Source: Agathobaculum sp.
Lineage (GTDB): Bacteria > Bacillota > Clostridia > Oscillospirales > Butyricicoccaceae
Direction: 5' to 3'
Assembly: GCF_022775115.1 (NCBI RefSeq)
Contig: NZ_JALFLA010000004.1
Span: 1 to 53,045 of the forward strand
DNA length: 53,045 nucleotides
Part shown: positions 15,683 through 23,877 of the stretch, one piece after another
Layout of the letters: each line of letters starts with the position of its first letter
How positions within the stretch are numbered: the stretch's first letter is position 1
Position numbers and translations under genes: made by a program
The notes under the pieces: model-generated
Told to the model about the DNA's origin: nothing
Database searches by the model: none
Seen by the model: only the letters and a program-made list of their open reading frames with translations

Positions 15683-16984
15683 ATGTTTGAGCAAGTAATT
15701 GAGCAGATAAAAGACGGCGATATGCTCAGCCGCATTGGTAAGATCGAAAACATCGTTGGTATGTCGATAGAGGCCTCCGGTGGACATGGGGCGATCGGCG
15801 ATATCTGTCAGATATACTCCTCGGAGTCCAACAGTCAGGTCTTGGCTGAAGTGGTAGGCTTTAAGAATGAGCACATGCTGCTGATGCCGTATGAAAATAT
15901 GAACGGCTTAGCGCCGGGCAGCTTTGTGCGTAATACCGGCCGTCGGCTGCGGCTTCAGGTGGGCGATTTCCTGCGGGGACGCATTATCAACGCCTTAGGC
16001 AAGCCGATCGACGGACTTGCGTCCTTTCCCGAGGGAGACAGCTACTATGTTGATAGCCCGTACATCAATCCTCTGACGCGTCCGCCTATCCGTGAGCGCA
16101 TGGAGTTTGGCGTCCGCGCGATAGATTCTACTTTGACCATCGGCAAGGGACAGCGAATTGGTATTTTTGCTGGTTCAGGTGTCGGTAAGTCGACGCTGAT
16201 GGGTATGATTGCCCGCAACGTAAAAACTGATATCAACGTGCTCGCACTGGTGGGTGAACGTGGCCGAGAAGTACTGGAATTTGTGCAGAAGGATTTGGGC
16301 GAGGAAGGTATGCGGCGCTCGATTTTGGTGGTTGCGACCTCGGATCAGCCGGCCATGCTGCGGATGAAGTGTCCATCGGTTGCCACAGCCATTGCGGAGT
16401 ATTTCCGAGATCAGGGGCTGGATGTGCTGCTGATGATGGACTCGCTGACACGCTTTGCAATGGCGCAGCGCGAGATCGGCCTTGCAGTCGGAGAGCCGCC
16501 TGTGGCGCGTGGCTACACGCCGTCGATTTATGCTGAGCTGCCCAAGCTGCTCGAGCGCAGCGGCAATTTTGAGACCGGCTCGATCACCGCGGTATACACT
16601 GTGCTGGTCGAGGGCGACGACACAAACGAGCCGATTGCCGATACTGTACGCGGTATCTTGGATGGGCATATCGTGCTTTCCCGTAAGCTGGCCAATGCCA
16701 ACCACTTCCCAGCAATCGACGTTTCAGCGAGCATCTCCCGACTGATGACCGAAATCGTCACGCCGCAGCATCAGCAGCTGGCGGGCAAGCTGCGCGATAT
16801 TTTGAGTGTATACGAAAAGAACGAGGATCTGCTGGCGATCGGTGCTTATAAGCCCGGCAGCAATCCGCGCTTGGATAATGCGATCGCAAAGATCGACCAA
16901 ATCAATCATTTTCTGATGCAGGGCATCAAGGAATCGTTTACCTATGATGATAGTCTGCGCCAGCTTGAGAATATTTTGCGGTAA
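15683..16984 (+). CDS. fliI: Flagellum-specific ATPase FliI
   Basis: 433 residues if started at ATG 15683, six bases after AAGGAG (15671-15676). An in-frame ATG at 15668 precedes that site and is less likely. FliI is the hexameric F1-like ATPase that feeds substrates to the export gate. Walker A GSGVGKST lies around residues 163-171, Walker B is in DVLLMMDSLTRFAMAQRE, and the GEPPVARGYTPSIYAELPKL block is diagnostic. The C-terminal domain (AYKPGSNPRLDNAIAKI) matches the family. Confidence 0.96.
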   Translation: MFEQVIEQIKDGDMLSRIGKIENIVGMSIEASGGHGAIGDICQIYSSESNSQVLAEVVGFKNEHMLLMPYENMNGLAPGSFVRNTGRRLRLQVGDFLRGRIINALGKPIDGLASFPEGDSYYVDSPYINPLTRPPIRERMEFGVRAIDSTLTIGKGQRIGIFAGSGVGKSTLMGMIARNVKTDINVLALVGERGREVLEFVQKDLGEEGMRRSILVVATSDQPAMLRMKCPSVATAIAEYFRDQGLDVLLMMDSLTRFAMAQREIGLAVGEPPVARGYTPSIYAELPKLLERSGNFETGSITAVYTVLVEGDDTNEPIADTVRGILDGHIVLSRKLANANHFPAIDVSASISRLMTEIVTPQHQQLAGKLRDILSVYEKNEDLLAIGAYKPGSNPRLDNAIAKIDQINHFLMQGIKESFTYDDSLRQLENILR

Positions 16985-17016
16985 AGGTCCGTATCTAAAA
17001 GAGAGGAAGGATTGTC

Positions 17017-17472
17017 ATGAAGAAGTTCCGATTTTCGATGGAAACGGTCCTGCATTATCGGGAGCAGATGCTGGATGCGCTGCGCGCCGAACATGCAGCT
17101 ACAATCACTCGTGTGCGTGAGCAGGAGCGGGAAGTCGAGGCGCTGAACCAGAAGTTTGACGAGATCAACGCGGAATACCGCCAGAAAAAGATGGAGGGTA
17201 TGACCATTGCGGACGCGGTCATTTTTGATGGCGTGCTGCGTGTGCAGGAAAACGAGATACAGAAGGCCCTGCGGGTGCTGGAGGAGTGCCGCCGGGCGGA
17301 GGAGGTCAAGCGCAGTGAGGTGATCGCGGCGCGAACCGACAAAGCGACGGTCGAAAAGCTCCGCGAAAAGAAGCTGGACAGCTACCGCAAGGCGATGGAA
17401 AAAAGCGAAGAGCAATTCATTGACGAGTTCGTATCAACCACCCGCGTTTTGACCGCAAGGTCGGCGCAGTAA
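17017..17472 (+). CDS. fliJ: Flagellar export chaperone FliJ
   Basis: 151 residues, almost entirely alpha-helical with heptad-like charged repeats, as in the coiled-coil chaperone FliJ that sits in the FliI ring. The N-terminus (KKFRFSMETVLHYREQMLDA) is the family pattern, and the middle carries EVEALNQKFDEINAEYRQKK. It follows fliI by 32 bases and precedes fliK, the normal place for FliJ. Family sequences diverge strongly, so context contributes much to the call. Confidence 0.88.
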   Translation: MKKFRFSMETVLHYREQMLDALRAEHAATITRVREQEREVEALNQKFDEINAEYRQKKMEGMTIADAVIFDGVLRVQENEIQKALRVLEECRRAEEVKRSEVIAARTDKATVEKLREKKLDSYRKAMEKSEEQFIDEFVSTTRVLTARSAQ

Positions 17473-17530
17473 GGCGTTTGCGTCGGTGGTTTTCCGTTAG
17501 ACAGTACACACGGGAAAGGAGGTGAGAGAG

Positions 17531-18631
17531 ATGAACATGGAGCAAATGTTGGTGCAGTTGCAGATGAACGCCATGCGTTCACTGCAGGGTGTCAGCACCA
17601 AGGATTCGGCGGACGCCGACAAATTCAGCGACCTGCTGAAGACTAAGTCGGACGCATCTGCGCAGAAGCAGCAGACCACGGGCGCATCGGACGAAGGCGG
17701 TGCGCAGCAGACCTCGGAAGTACCGCAGAAGGGCGAAGTGCCGCAGCAGGACGAGATGAGCGAGGTGCAGCAGCAACTGGCCGCCGCTGCGATGATGCAG
17801 TATGCCGTGCTGAATGTGCAGGTGCAGCAACCGGAGATGCAGGTCGAGCAGACCGTACCGCTGACGCAGGAGGTGCAGCCGGTCGCTTTGCAGCAGACCG
17901 CTCTACCACAGCAGCCGCAGGCTGAAAGCATGGTGCAGACTGAGCTAGTGCGTCAAACGCAGCCCTTTGAGCAAGCTGCGCAGGCGGCGCAGCCGGAGCA
18001 GATCGTTCCGGCGGAGCAGAAGAGCGATGTGCCGGTGGCACAGGTGCAAACCGACGACGGCGCGCAGATGCAGCAGTCTGAGGCTGATGTGTCGGCGGCG
18101 CAGCGGCAGACCGCCCCGGCCGCCAAAAAGCAGGACACGGTGGAGGTCGAGGTGCTCGAGCAGCCGGTATTCCAGAAGGTGGAGACCGTACCTGTCAAGG
18201 TGGGTGAGGCTGTGGCCACAGTGGACACCAGTGTCCCGGATATGGAGTCCCAGCTGGCAGACCAGATCCAAGCGACGCTGAAGCTGGTGGGCGATAAGGT
18301 GGAGATCCAGCTCAAGCCTGAAAATCTTGGCTTGATTACCATCGAGCTGATCCAGACAGGCGGCAAGATGGGGTTGGTTCTGCATGCGGAGAGCGCCAAG
18401 ACCACTTCGCTGCTCGCACAGCACGCAGGCGGACTGAGCGCAGTTCTGGAGGATCGCACAGGTCAGGTCGTGCAGGTGCAGGTACAGAGGCAGGATGGCC
18501 AGCAGCCGCAGTATGACGGCCGTGGCCAGCAGCAGCAACAGCAGCCGCGTCGGCAGCAGCAGAGCAAGGAGGAGCAGGACAGCTTCCTCGGACAGCTCAG
18601 ACTGGGTTTGTACCAGATGGAGGCAATTTGA
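17531..18631 (+). CDS. fliK: Flagellar hook-length control protein FliK
   Basis: 366 residues from ATG 17531, seven bases after the strong AAAGGAGGT site (17516-17523). FliK is the molecular ruler that switches export from hook to filament substrates through FlhB. Residues about 1-225 are extremely Gln/Ala/Val/Glu-rich and low in complexity, as expected for the ruler part. The C-terminal switch domain is clear: QIQATLKLVGDKVEIQLKPE then NLGLITIELIQTGGKMGLVL (the LxPExLGxxxV core). A Gln/Arg-rich tail follows. It lies between fliJ and flgD, the standard order. Confidence 0.92.
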   Translation: MNMEQMLVQLQMNAMRSLQGVSTKDSADADKFSDLLKTKSDASAQKQQTTGASDEGGAQQTSEVPQKGEVPQQDEMSEVQQQLAAAAMMQYAVLNVQVQQPEMQVEQTVPLTQEVQPVALQQTALPQQPQAESMVQTELVRQTQPFEQAAQAAQPEQIVPAEQKSDVPVAQVQTDDGAQMQQSEADVSAAQRQTAPAAKKQDTVEVEVLEQPVFQKVETVPVKVGEAVATVDTSVPDMESQLADQIQATLKLVGDKVEIQLKPENLGLITIELIQTGGKMGLVLHAESAKTTSLLAQHAGGLSAVLEDRTGQVVQVQVQRQDGQQPQYDGRGQQQQQQPRRQQQSKEEQDSFLGQLRLGLYQMEAI

Positions 18632-18651
18632 GCGAAAGGATGTGACATGAG

Positions 18652-19161
18652 TTGAGTGATCTTTGGACAGAGACCATAGCGCGTACAAACAGTACTTTGA
18701 ATACTGCTGCGACGAAAACGACCCAGTCGAACAACGCTGCCTATCTGCAAAGCAGTAAGACGGATAACTATGCGCTGAGCATGGAGGACTTTCTGCAGCT
18801 GATGATCGTACAGTTCCAGAATCAGGATATTGAGAATCCGGCTTCGACGAGCGAAATGATGAACCAGTTGATGCAGATGTCGACCATCCAAGCTATGACG
18901 ACGATGACTGACGCAGCGACGATGAGCTATGCGGCGTCTCTGGTGGGTAAAACCGTGACCATTGGCGAGTACACCAAGGACGGCCTAAAGGAAATCGTCG
19001 GTCAAGTGACGGGAACAGGTACTTATGATGGTGAGCGTGTCATTTTTGTGGACGGTAAGAGCTATGCGCTGACTTCGATCATGGCTGTTGGTGAGCTGCC
19101 GCCCAAGGAGGAGAACGCAGGCGATACAGACGCGGTGCAAAAGGTTGTTGATGGCACATGA
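18652..19161 (+). CDS. flgD: Flagellar hook-capping protein FlgD
   Basis: 169 residues from a TTG start; the nearby ATG at 18647 runs straight into a stop. FlgD is the scaffold cap on which hook subunits polymerise. The signature region is clear: MEDFLQLMIVQFQNQDIENP then STSEMMNQLMQMSTIQAMTT, followed by AASLVGKTVTIGEY. The protein is short compared with the proteobacterial form, as is common in Firmicutes, and seems to lack the large C-terminal Ig-like domain. The next gene overlaps its stop by 4 bases. Confidence 0.94.
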   Translation: MSDLWTETIARTNSTLNTAATKTTQSNNAAYLQSSKTDNYALSMEDFLQLMIVQFQNQDIENPASTSEMMNQLMQMSTIQAMTTMTDAATMSYAASLVGKTVTIGEYTKDGLKEIVGQVTGTGTYDGERVIFVDGKSYALTSIMAVGELPPKEENAGDTDAVQKVVDGT

Positions 19162-19556
19162 TTGAGCGCTTAGATAGCCTGCACCGGGTTCGATCGGGCG
19201 CACCGGTCAATCAAAGAGCGGCAGCACCGGCGGGTACGTTCGGCGATCTGCTTCGGCAGCGTTTCGAGACCGTCGGCACAGAGCCGCAGTCGGCCCCGGG
19301 GGCGATTGAAATGACCAAGCACGCGCAGCTGCGGGCAGCGGAACGTGGGATTGAGCTGACGGCCGACTTGATGGCGCGCTTGTCCGATTCAGCCCACCGC
19401 GCACAGGCGAAGGGCGCGAAAAATATACTGGTGTTTGATGCCACACGCGCATTTATCGTCAACGTGCCGCAGAACCGCGTAATCACCGCGATCTCGCAGG
19501 ATGAGATGCAAGACAACGTGTTTACCAATATTGACGGCGCCGTTCTTCTGCGATAG
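19158..19556 (+). CDS. TIGR02530-type flagellar operon protein
   Basis: 132 residues. The core FGDLLRQRF, then HAQLRAAERGIELTADLMAR, GAKNILVFDATRAFIVNVPQ and NRVITAISQDEMQDNVFTNI match the small family I know as TIGR02530 (flg_new), found only between flgD and flgE in Firmicutes and some other phyla. Function is not established; a role in hook assembly or as an export-related factor is suggested by location only. It overlaps the end of flgD by 4 bases (ATGA). Confidence 0.82.
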   Translation: MIERLDSLHRVRSGAPVNQRAAAPAGTFGDLLRQRFETVGTEPQSAPGAIEMTKHAQLRAAERGIELTADLMARLSDSAHRAQAKGAKNILVFDATRAFIVNVPQNRVITAISQDEMQDNVFTNIDGAVLLR

Positions 19557-19650
19557 GAGAAGACAGCAGGTCCCTTTAGGGATGCTTTGAAGGCTTGTCC
19601 GTATGACGGCCTTCGACGGCGCCTTTGCTTGGAAGGAGCAACCGAAAGAT
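19557..19650 (+). promoter_or_regulatory. Structured leader just before flgE
   Basis: Ninety-four bases between the TIGR02530-type gene and flgE. GAAGGC (about 19589-19594) can pair with GCCTTC (about 19611-19616), with an inner GTC/GAC pairing. The flgE ribosome site AAGGAG (19633-19638) lies 12 bases before ATG, further than usual. The hairpin may tune hook protein output or mRNA stability. Confidence 0.35.
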
Positions 19651-20778
19651 ATGACAGGATCAATGTACGCTGCGATTGCGGGTCTGCAAACGCATATGCA
19701 GAAGATGAACGTAATCGGCAATAACATCGCAAACGCAAATACTTATGGCTTTAAGCCGGGCGTTACCACGTTTACTGAGTCTATGTACACCTCGGTCAAC
19801 GCGAGCGCGGCGGGCGGCACACAGTTTGGCGGCACCAACGCTTCCCAGATCGGCTATGGTTCTAAGGTCAGCTCGATCGACCTGAATATGTCGGGCGGTA
19901 CCTATGCGCCCACCGGCACAAACTCCAACCTTTACCTTGACGGCAACGGTTTCTTTCTGGTCGGCCAGAAGCCGGACGCCGCACAGGGTGACCCGAGCGA
20001 CGGTTATATCGGCGACCCCAATGATCTGACACTGACCCGTGTGGGTAACTTCCGTCTAGACGGTGACGGTTATCTGGTCGATGCCAATGGCTATTGTGTT
20101 TATGGCTTTATGCCGCTTGGCGAGGATAACGGTGCGCTGCAAACGGATGCGGACGGCAACTTGACTTGGGACACCTGCCTGCGGCCGATCCGTCTGCCGG
20201 TCGAGGCGCCGGCATCGGCTGATGCCAATGCACTGGCACAGGGCAAGCCTGTGTATGCCAAGCTGACAGGCGCTACCGGTACGGCGGCGGACAATGTGTG
20301 GACCTATCCGCAGACTATCACCGATACCTCCAAGCGTATCTCGGTCGATGCGGTCAACCTGAGCGTGGGCAGCAACGGCGTTATCACGGTTGTCACGCAG
20401 GACGGCACGCCGACCACGATCGGCGTAGTTGCGGTAGGCAGCGTGGTCAACCCCAACGGTCTGACCAAGCAGAGCAATGGCTACTACCTGGGCGGCAACA
20501 ACGCGGGCAACCTGCGCGTTGGTACCTGTGGCGAGGTCATCACCGGCAAGTACCTGAGCAACGAGACCGCGCAGGGCAACAATGCGATCGATCCCTCCCG
20601 GGCTGTCAGCGGCGCGGGCACGACCAAGATCATTTCCGGCGGTCTGGAATCCTCCAAGACCGATATCGCGACTGAGTTTGCCGATATGATCACCACCCAG
20701 CGTGGCTTTCAGGCGAATACCAAGATCATCACTGTAACCGATGAGATGCTTTCCGACTTGGTCGCCATGAAGAGATAA
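19651..20778 (+). CDS. flgE: Flagellar hook protein FlgE
   Basis: 375 residues from ATG 19651 (MTGSMYAAIAGLQTHMQKMN, the canonical hook/rod N-terminus). An upstream in-frame ATG at 19603 would add 16 atypical residues before the ribosome site. FlgE polymerises into the hook. It shows NVIGNNIANANTYGFK near the start, the FLVGQ…LTRVGNFRLDGDGYLVDANG body, and the C-terminal FADMITTQRGFQANTKIITV with TDEMLSDLVAMKR. A strong hairpin follows (20796-20830), so flgE message may be processed or stabilised separately from downstream genes. Confidence 0.96.
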   Translation: MTGSMYAAIAGLQTHMQKMNVIGNNIANANTYGFKPGVTTFTESMYTSVNASAAGGTQFGGTNASQIGYGSKVSSIDLNMSGGTYAPTGTNSNLYLDGNGFFLVGQKPDAAQGDPSDGYIGDPNDLTLTRVGNFRLDGDGYLVDANGYCVYGFMPLGEDNGALQTDADGNLTWDTCLRPIRLPVEAPASADANALAQGKPVYAKLTGATGTAADNVWTYPQTITDTSKRISVDAVNLSVGSNGVITVVTQDGTPTTIGVVAVGSVVNPNGLTKQSNGYYLGGNNAGNLRVGTCGEVITGKYLSNETAQGNNAIDPSRAVSGAGTTKIISGGLESSKTDIATEFADMITTQRGFQANTKIITVTDEMLSDLVAMKR

Positions 20779-20795
20779 TGAATTGACTGTGATAG

Positions 20796-20830
20796 GTGGG
20801 GCGGGACGCGGCTCCTGCGTCTCGCCCCGC
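20796..20830 (+). other. GC-rich hairpin between flgE and swrD
   Basis: GTGGGGCGGGACGC (20796-20809) pairs with GCGTCTCGCCCCGC (20817-20830) with two G-U pairs and a seven-base GGCTCCT loop. No T-run follows, so it looks more like an mRNA 3'-end stabiliser or partial attenuator than a full terminator. It separates the highly needed hook gene from regulatory and stator genes. Confidence 0.6.
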
Positions 20831-20866
20831 AGGTCAAGCCTTTGAACGGAAGAAGGGAATTATACT

Positions 20867-21088
20867 ATGATTCGATTGACAAAACTGAACCGGGAGCCCT
20901 TCCTGCTAAATCACACGCAGATTGAAACCATTGAGATGATTCCAGAAACCAAGATCATTATGATGAACCATGACTATTATATTGTGCGCGAATCGCCCGA
21001 GGAGGTTGTCAATTTAATTGAACTCTATACGGCTAAGGTTCGAGATATTTACCGTGAAATCACGATCTCCGATAAACGCGGAGACTGA
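20867..21088 (+). CDS. swrD: Flagellar FlbD-family protein SwrD
   Basis: 73 residues. MIRLTKLNREPFLLNHTQIE, followed by TIEMIPETKIIMMNHDYYIV and a C-terminal VVNLIELYTAKV helix, is the FlbD/YlzI (SwrD) family pattern. In Bacillus subtilis SwrD raises flagellar power and supports swarming, probably by affecting stator function. Here the next two genes encode the stator itself (motA, motB), which fits that role well. Confidence 0.9.
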   Translation: MIRLTKLNREPFLLNHTQIETIEMIPETKIIMMNHDYYIVRESPEEVVNLIELYTAKVRDIYREITISDKRGD

Positions 21089-21150
21089 ACATATAAACCA
21101 TTTTGATTTAAGCGCCTCAAGAAGCTTGGATTGGGGGAAGTAAAACACTT

Positions 21151-21990
21151 ATGAATTTGACATTTATCCTCGGCATTGTCGGTGGCTTCATCTTGATACT
21201 TTACGGCATGGCGATCGGTGAATCCTTGATTTCGCTGAATTTCGGCCAGCTGAAAAATTTTGTGGATGCCTCCAGTATTCTGATCGTTATAGGCGGTACA
21301 CTGGCGGCTGTTGTTGCAAGCTTTCCGGCAAAGAGCCTTGCTAGATTCCCCAAGCATATCGGTATCATTTTGAATCAAAAAAAGTTTGATCCGGTCGCAA
21401 TCATTGATGAAGTGGTTGAGTTTGCGCAGATCGCGCGTAAAAATGGTCTGCTGGCGCTTGAAGAGCGCGCCAATCAGTTGGAGGATCCCTTCTTTAAGAA
21501 GAGTATCATGCTGATCGTTGACGGTAACGACTCGGATAAGGTGCGGGCGATGCTGATGAGTGATATCGAGCAGCTGGCAGTACGCCACGACGATGTTGCC
21601 TCGATGTATGAACGTGCTTCCTCGTGTGCACCGGCATTTGGTATGGCAGGTACGCTGATCGGCTTGATCAACATGCTGCAAAACATGGACCCGACATCGG
21701 GCGGCTCGTCGATCGGTAAGGACATGGGCGTTGCGCTGGTCACGACTTTTTACGGCGTTCTTTTGGCGAACTTGATATTTAACCCCATTGCTAATAATCT
21801 GCGCACCCGAGATGAAGAGGAGTGTCTGTGCCATCAGCTGGTCGTGGAGGGTGTTATGGCGATTCAAGCCGGTGAAAACCCCAAGTTCATCCGGGAAAAG
21901 CTGGAGGGCTATTTGGAGCAGGGTGCTACCGGCGGTGAAGGCGGAGGAAAGAAAGGCAAAAAAGGCAAAAAGGGCGGCGACAATGAGTGA
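21151..21990 (+). CDS. motA: Flagellar stator protein MotA
   Basis: 279 residues with four membrane segments (about 4-22, 38-56, 160-180 and 190-212). MotA forms the pentameric ring of the ion-driven stator and contacts FliG through its cytoplasmic loop. Diagnostic parts are ASSILIVIGGTLAAVVASFP, the SCAPAFGMAGTLIGLINML segment after the loop, and GVALVTTFYGVLLANLIFNP. The C-terminus is a short Gly/Lys-rich tail (GGGKKGKKGKKGGDNE), more basic than usual. The gene lies inside the operon next to motB instead of standing alone as in Bacillus. Confidence 0.96.
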   Translation: MNLTFILGIVGGFILILYGMAIGESLISLNFGQLKNFVDASSILIVIGGTLAAVVASFPAKSLARFPKHIGIILNQKKFDPVAIIDEVVEFAQIARKNGLLALEERANQLEDPFFKKSIMLIVDGNDSDKVRAMLMSDIEQLAVRHDDVASMYERASSCAPAFGMAGTLIGLINMLQNMDPTSGGSSIGKDMGVALVTTFYGVLLANLIFNPIANNLRTRDEEECLCHQLVVEGVMAIQAGENPKFIREKLEGYLEQGATGGEGGGKKGKKGKKGGDNE

Positions 21991-22025
21991 TCTGACTTGC
22001 CGGCAAGACGAAGGAGTGAGGACGA

Positions 22026-22811
22026 ATGAAACGAAAGAAAGGCGGCGGTGGCGGCGCAAACTGGATGGATACCTATGGCGATATGGTCACGCTGCTTCTC
22101 TGCTTCTTTGTTCTGCTGTACAGTATGTCAAGCATCGAAGAGTCGAAGTGGGCCGCTATTGTACAGAGCTTTAAGCGCGAATCGACGGCACAAACGGCGG
22201 GCACGCCCGGACAGGGCATGGGCATCAGCGATAATACCGGCGCCATCCAGCAGGATAAACCGATCACGCAGCAGGAGGTCAAGGAAGCTTTGAACCAGAT
22301 CGCGGCCTCGCTGAACAGTTACAGTGCCAGTAATAACCTACAGCAGATGATGATGGTTACACAGGGCGCAGACTATGTATTTATTACCTTTCAGAATGCG
22401 GTGTTTTTTGAAGGTGACAGCTATGTGCTGCTCGACAGCGGCAAGGTGCTGCTGGATGAAGTCGTGGCGGCTATCTCACCGCAAAGCGATTTGATCGACG
22501 AGATCCGCGTGATGGGGCATACTTCGCAGGGCGACCCTACACGGCCGAACAATCCCACATCAGATCGGTTTTTGGCCTCTAACCGTGCGTCGATCGTGAC
22601 GGTCTACTTGCAGGAAAAGGGTATTATCGACCCGGATAAGCTGGTAAGCGTGGGTTATGGACAGTGGCGGCCGGTCGACGGTTTTGATACCTCAGTCGAG
22701 CGTTCGCACAACCGCCGCGTTGAGCTGATGATAACCGGATTGGATCCGACCAAGCCGGGCGGCAGCATTGATCAATACTATACCATGCGTGAAGGCAAGG
22801 GATCCGTGTAA
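22026..22811 (+). CDS. motB: Flagellar stator protein MotB
   Basis: 261 residues. A short basic N-terminus (MKRKKGGGGG) precedes one membrane helix with the essential ion-binding Asp19 (YGDMVTLLLCFFVLLYSMSS). The periplasm-side C-terminal half is an OmpA/MotB peptidoglycan-binding domain (GDSYVLLDSGKVLLDEV, then IRVMGHTSQGD, DRFLASNRAS and RSHNRRVELMITG). It anchors the stator to the wall. The plug/linker is short. It is followed after 29 bases by fliM with no fliL between. Confidence 0.96.
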   Translation: MKRKKGGGGGANWMDTYGDMVTLLLCFFVLLYSMSSIEESKWAAIVQSFKRESTAQTAGTPGQGMGISDNTGAIQQDKPITQQEVKEALNQIAASLNSYSASNNLQQMMMVTQGADYVFITFQNAVFFEGDSYVLLDSGKVLLDEVVAAISPQSDLIDEIRVMGHTSQGDPTRPNNPTSDRFLASNRASIVTVYLQEKGIIDPDKLVSVGYGQWRPVDGFDTSVERSHNRRVELMITGLDPTKPGGSIDQYYTMREGKGSV

Positions 22812-22840
22812 CAATGAGCAAATAGAAGGATTTGTTGTAG

Positions 22841-23875
22841 ATGTCTGAAGTTTTATCACAAAGCCAGATCGACGCGCTGCTCAACGCTGCCAGAAGCGGC
22901 GATATGGATATCGGAGCGGCCAGTGAGAGAAAAAAAACTGAAGAAAAAGTATATCCAAAGTATGACTTCTACAGTCCGAAGAAGTTTACGCGCGACCGTT
23001 TGAAGATGATCAGCGTAATATTTGAAGGATATGTGCGTATTTTATCGTCGCGTTTGAATACCATGCTGCATATGTCGTGTGACTTAGCGGTGGATTCAGT
23101 CGAGGAGCAGCGATATTACGAATTCTCAAACGCGCTGACCGAGCACGATGTTCTGGCGCTGGTAAATGATACGATGGAGGATACAGTGGAGAAGGAGCCG
23201 ATCCTGTTCCACATCACGACGGGTGTCATGATTAGTATGCTGGACCGGCAGCTGGGGGGAAGCGGTAAGATAGAAGGTGAGGTCGGCTCGGATTATGAGT
23301 ATACCGATATCGAGCTGCGGCTGTACACCGACTTTATGATGAGCCTGATTGGCAGTCTGTCGGATGCTTGGAAAAGCTATTTGGATATCGGCTTCGAGTA
23401 TAACCGAACGGAAACCAATCCCACATTGGTGCAGTTGATTGGACTGGATGAGGCGGTCGTGATCGTCGGCATCACCATCAAAACATCTGTGAGCGAAGGG
23501 CGTTTTACTATCTGCTTGCCTGCAACGATGTTAAGTGATGTTTTCAGTCAGATGAATCGGGAAACGGCCAGTATGCGTCAGCCCAATCAGCACGACAGTG
23601 ACGAGATCATGGAATACCTGCGCAGTTCCGAGCTGGAGATCATCGCAGAGCTGCAGCATACTACACTGCGGATGGAGGATATCTATCATCTGCATGTGGG
23701 TGATGTCATAGATCTCGATCAGCCGAAGGACTCTAAGGTGTTCTTGAACATTGGGGGAAAGCGCTGGTTTGATGGTAAAATGGGCATTTTCCAAAAAAAC
23801 AAAGCGGTTCGGATCGAGCAGACCTATGTGCTGTCAGACTGGGAAAAAATACAGGATAAAGGAGAGAAACCGTAA
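22841..23875 (+). CDS. fliM: Flagellar motor switch protein FliM
   Basis: 344 residues. The first residues carry the CheY-P-binding motif (VLSQSQIDALLNA, residues about 4-16). A CheC-like middle domain follows, with SPKKFTRDRLKMISVIFEGY and RYYEFSNALTEHDVLALVND. The C-terminal SpoA-type domain ends in DVIDLDQPKDSKVFLNIGGK. FliM transmits the CheY-P signal to the rotor. All expected parts are present. fliY begins two bases after its stop. Confidence 0.96.
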   Translation: MSEVLSQSQIDALLNAARSGDMDIGAASERKKTEEKVYPKYDFYSPKKFTRDRLKMISVIFEGYVRILSSRLNTMLHMSCDLAVDSVEEQRYYEFSNALTEHDVLALVNDTMEDTVEKEPILFHITTGVMISMLDRQLGGSGKIEGEVGSDYEYTDIELRLYTDFMMSLIGSLSDAWKSYLDIGFEYNRTETNPTLVQLIGLDEAVVIVGITIKTSVSEGRFTICLPATMLSDVFSQMNRETASMRQPNQHDSDEIMEYLRSSELEIIAELQHTTLRMEDIYHLHVGDVIDLDQPKDSKVFLNIGGKRWFDGKMGIFQKNKAVRIEQTYVLSDWEKIQDKGEKP

Positions 23876-23877
23876 GA

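Noticed and set aside
17640-18180. CAG-rich repeats in fliK considered as an independent repeat element
   Set aside because: They encode the expected low-complexity ruler region of FliK in frame.
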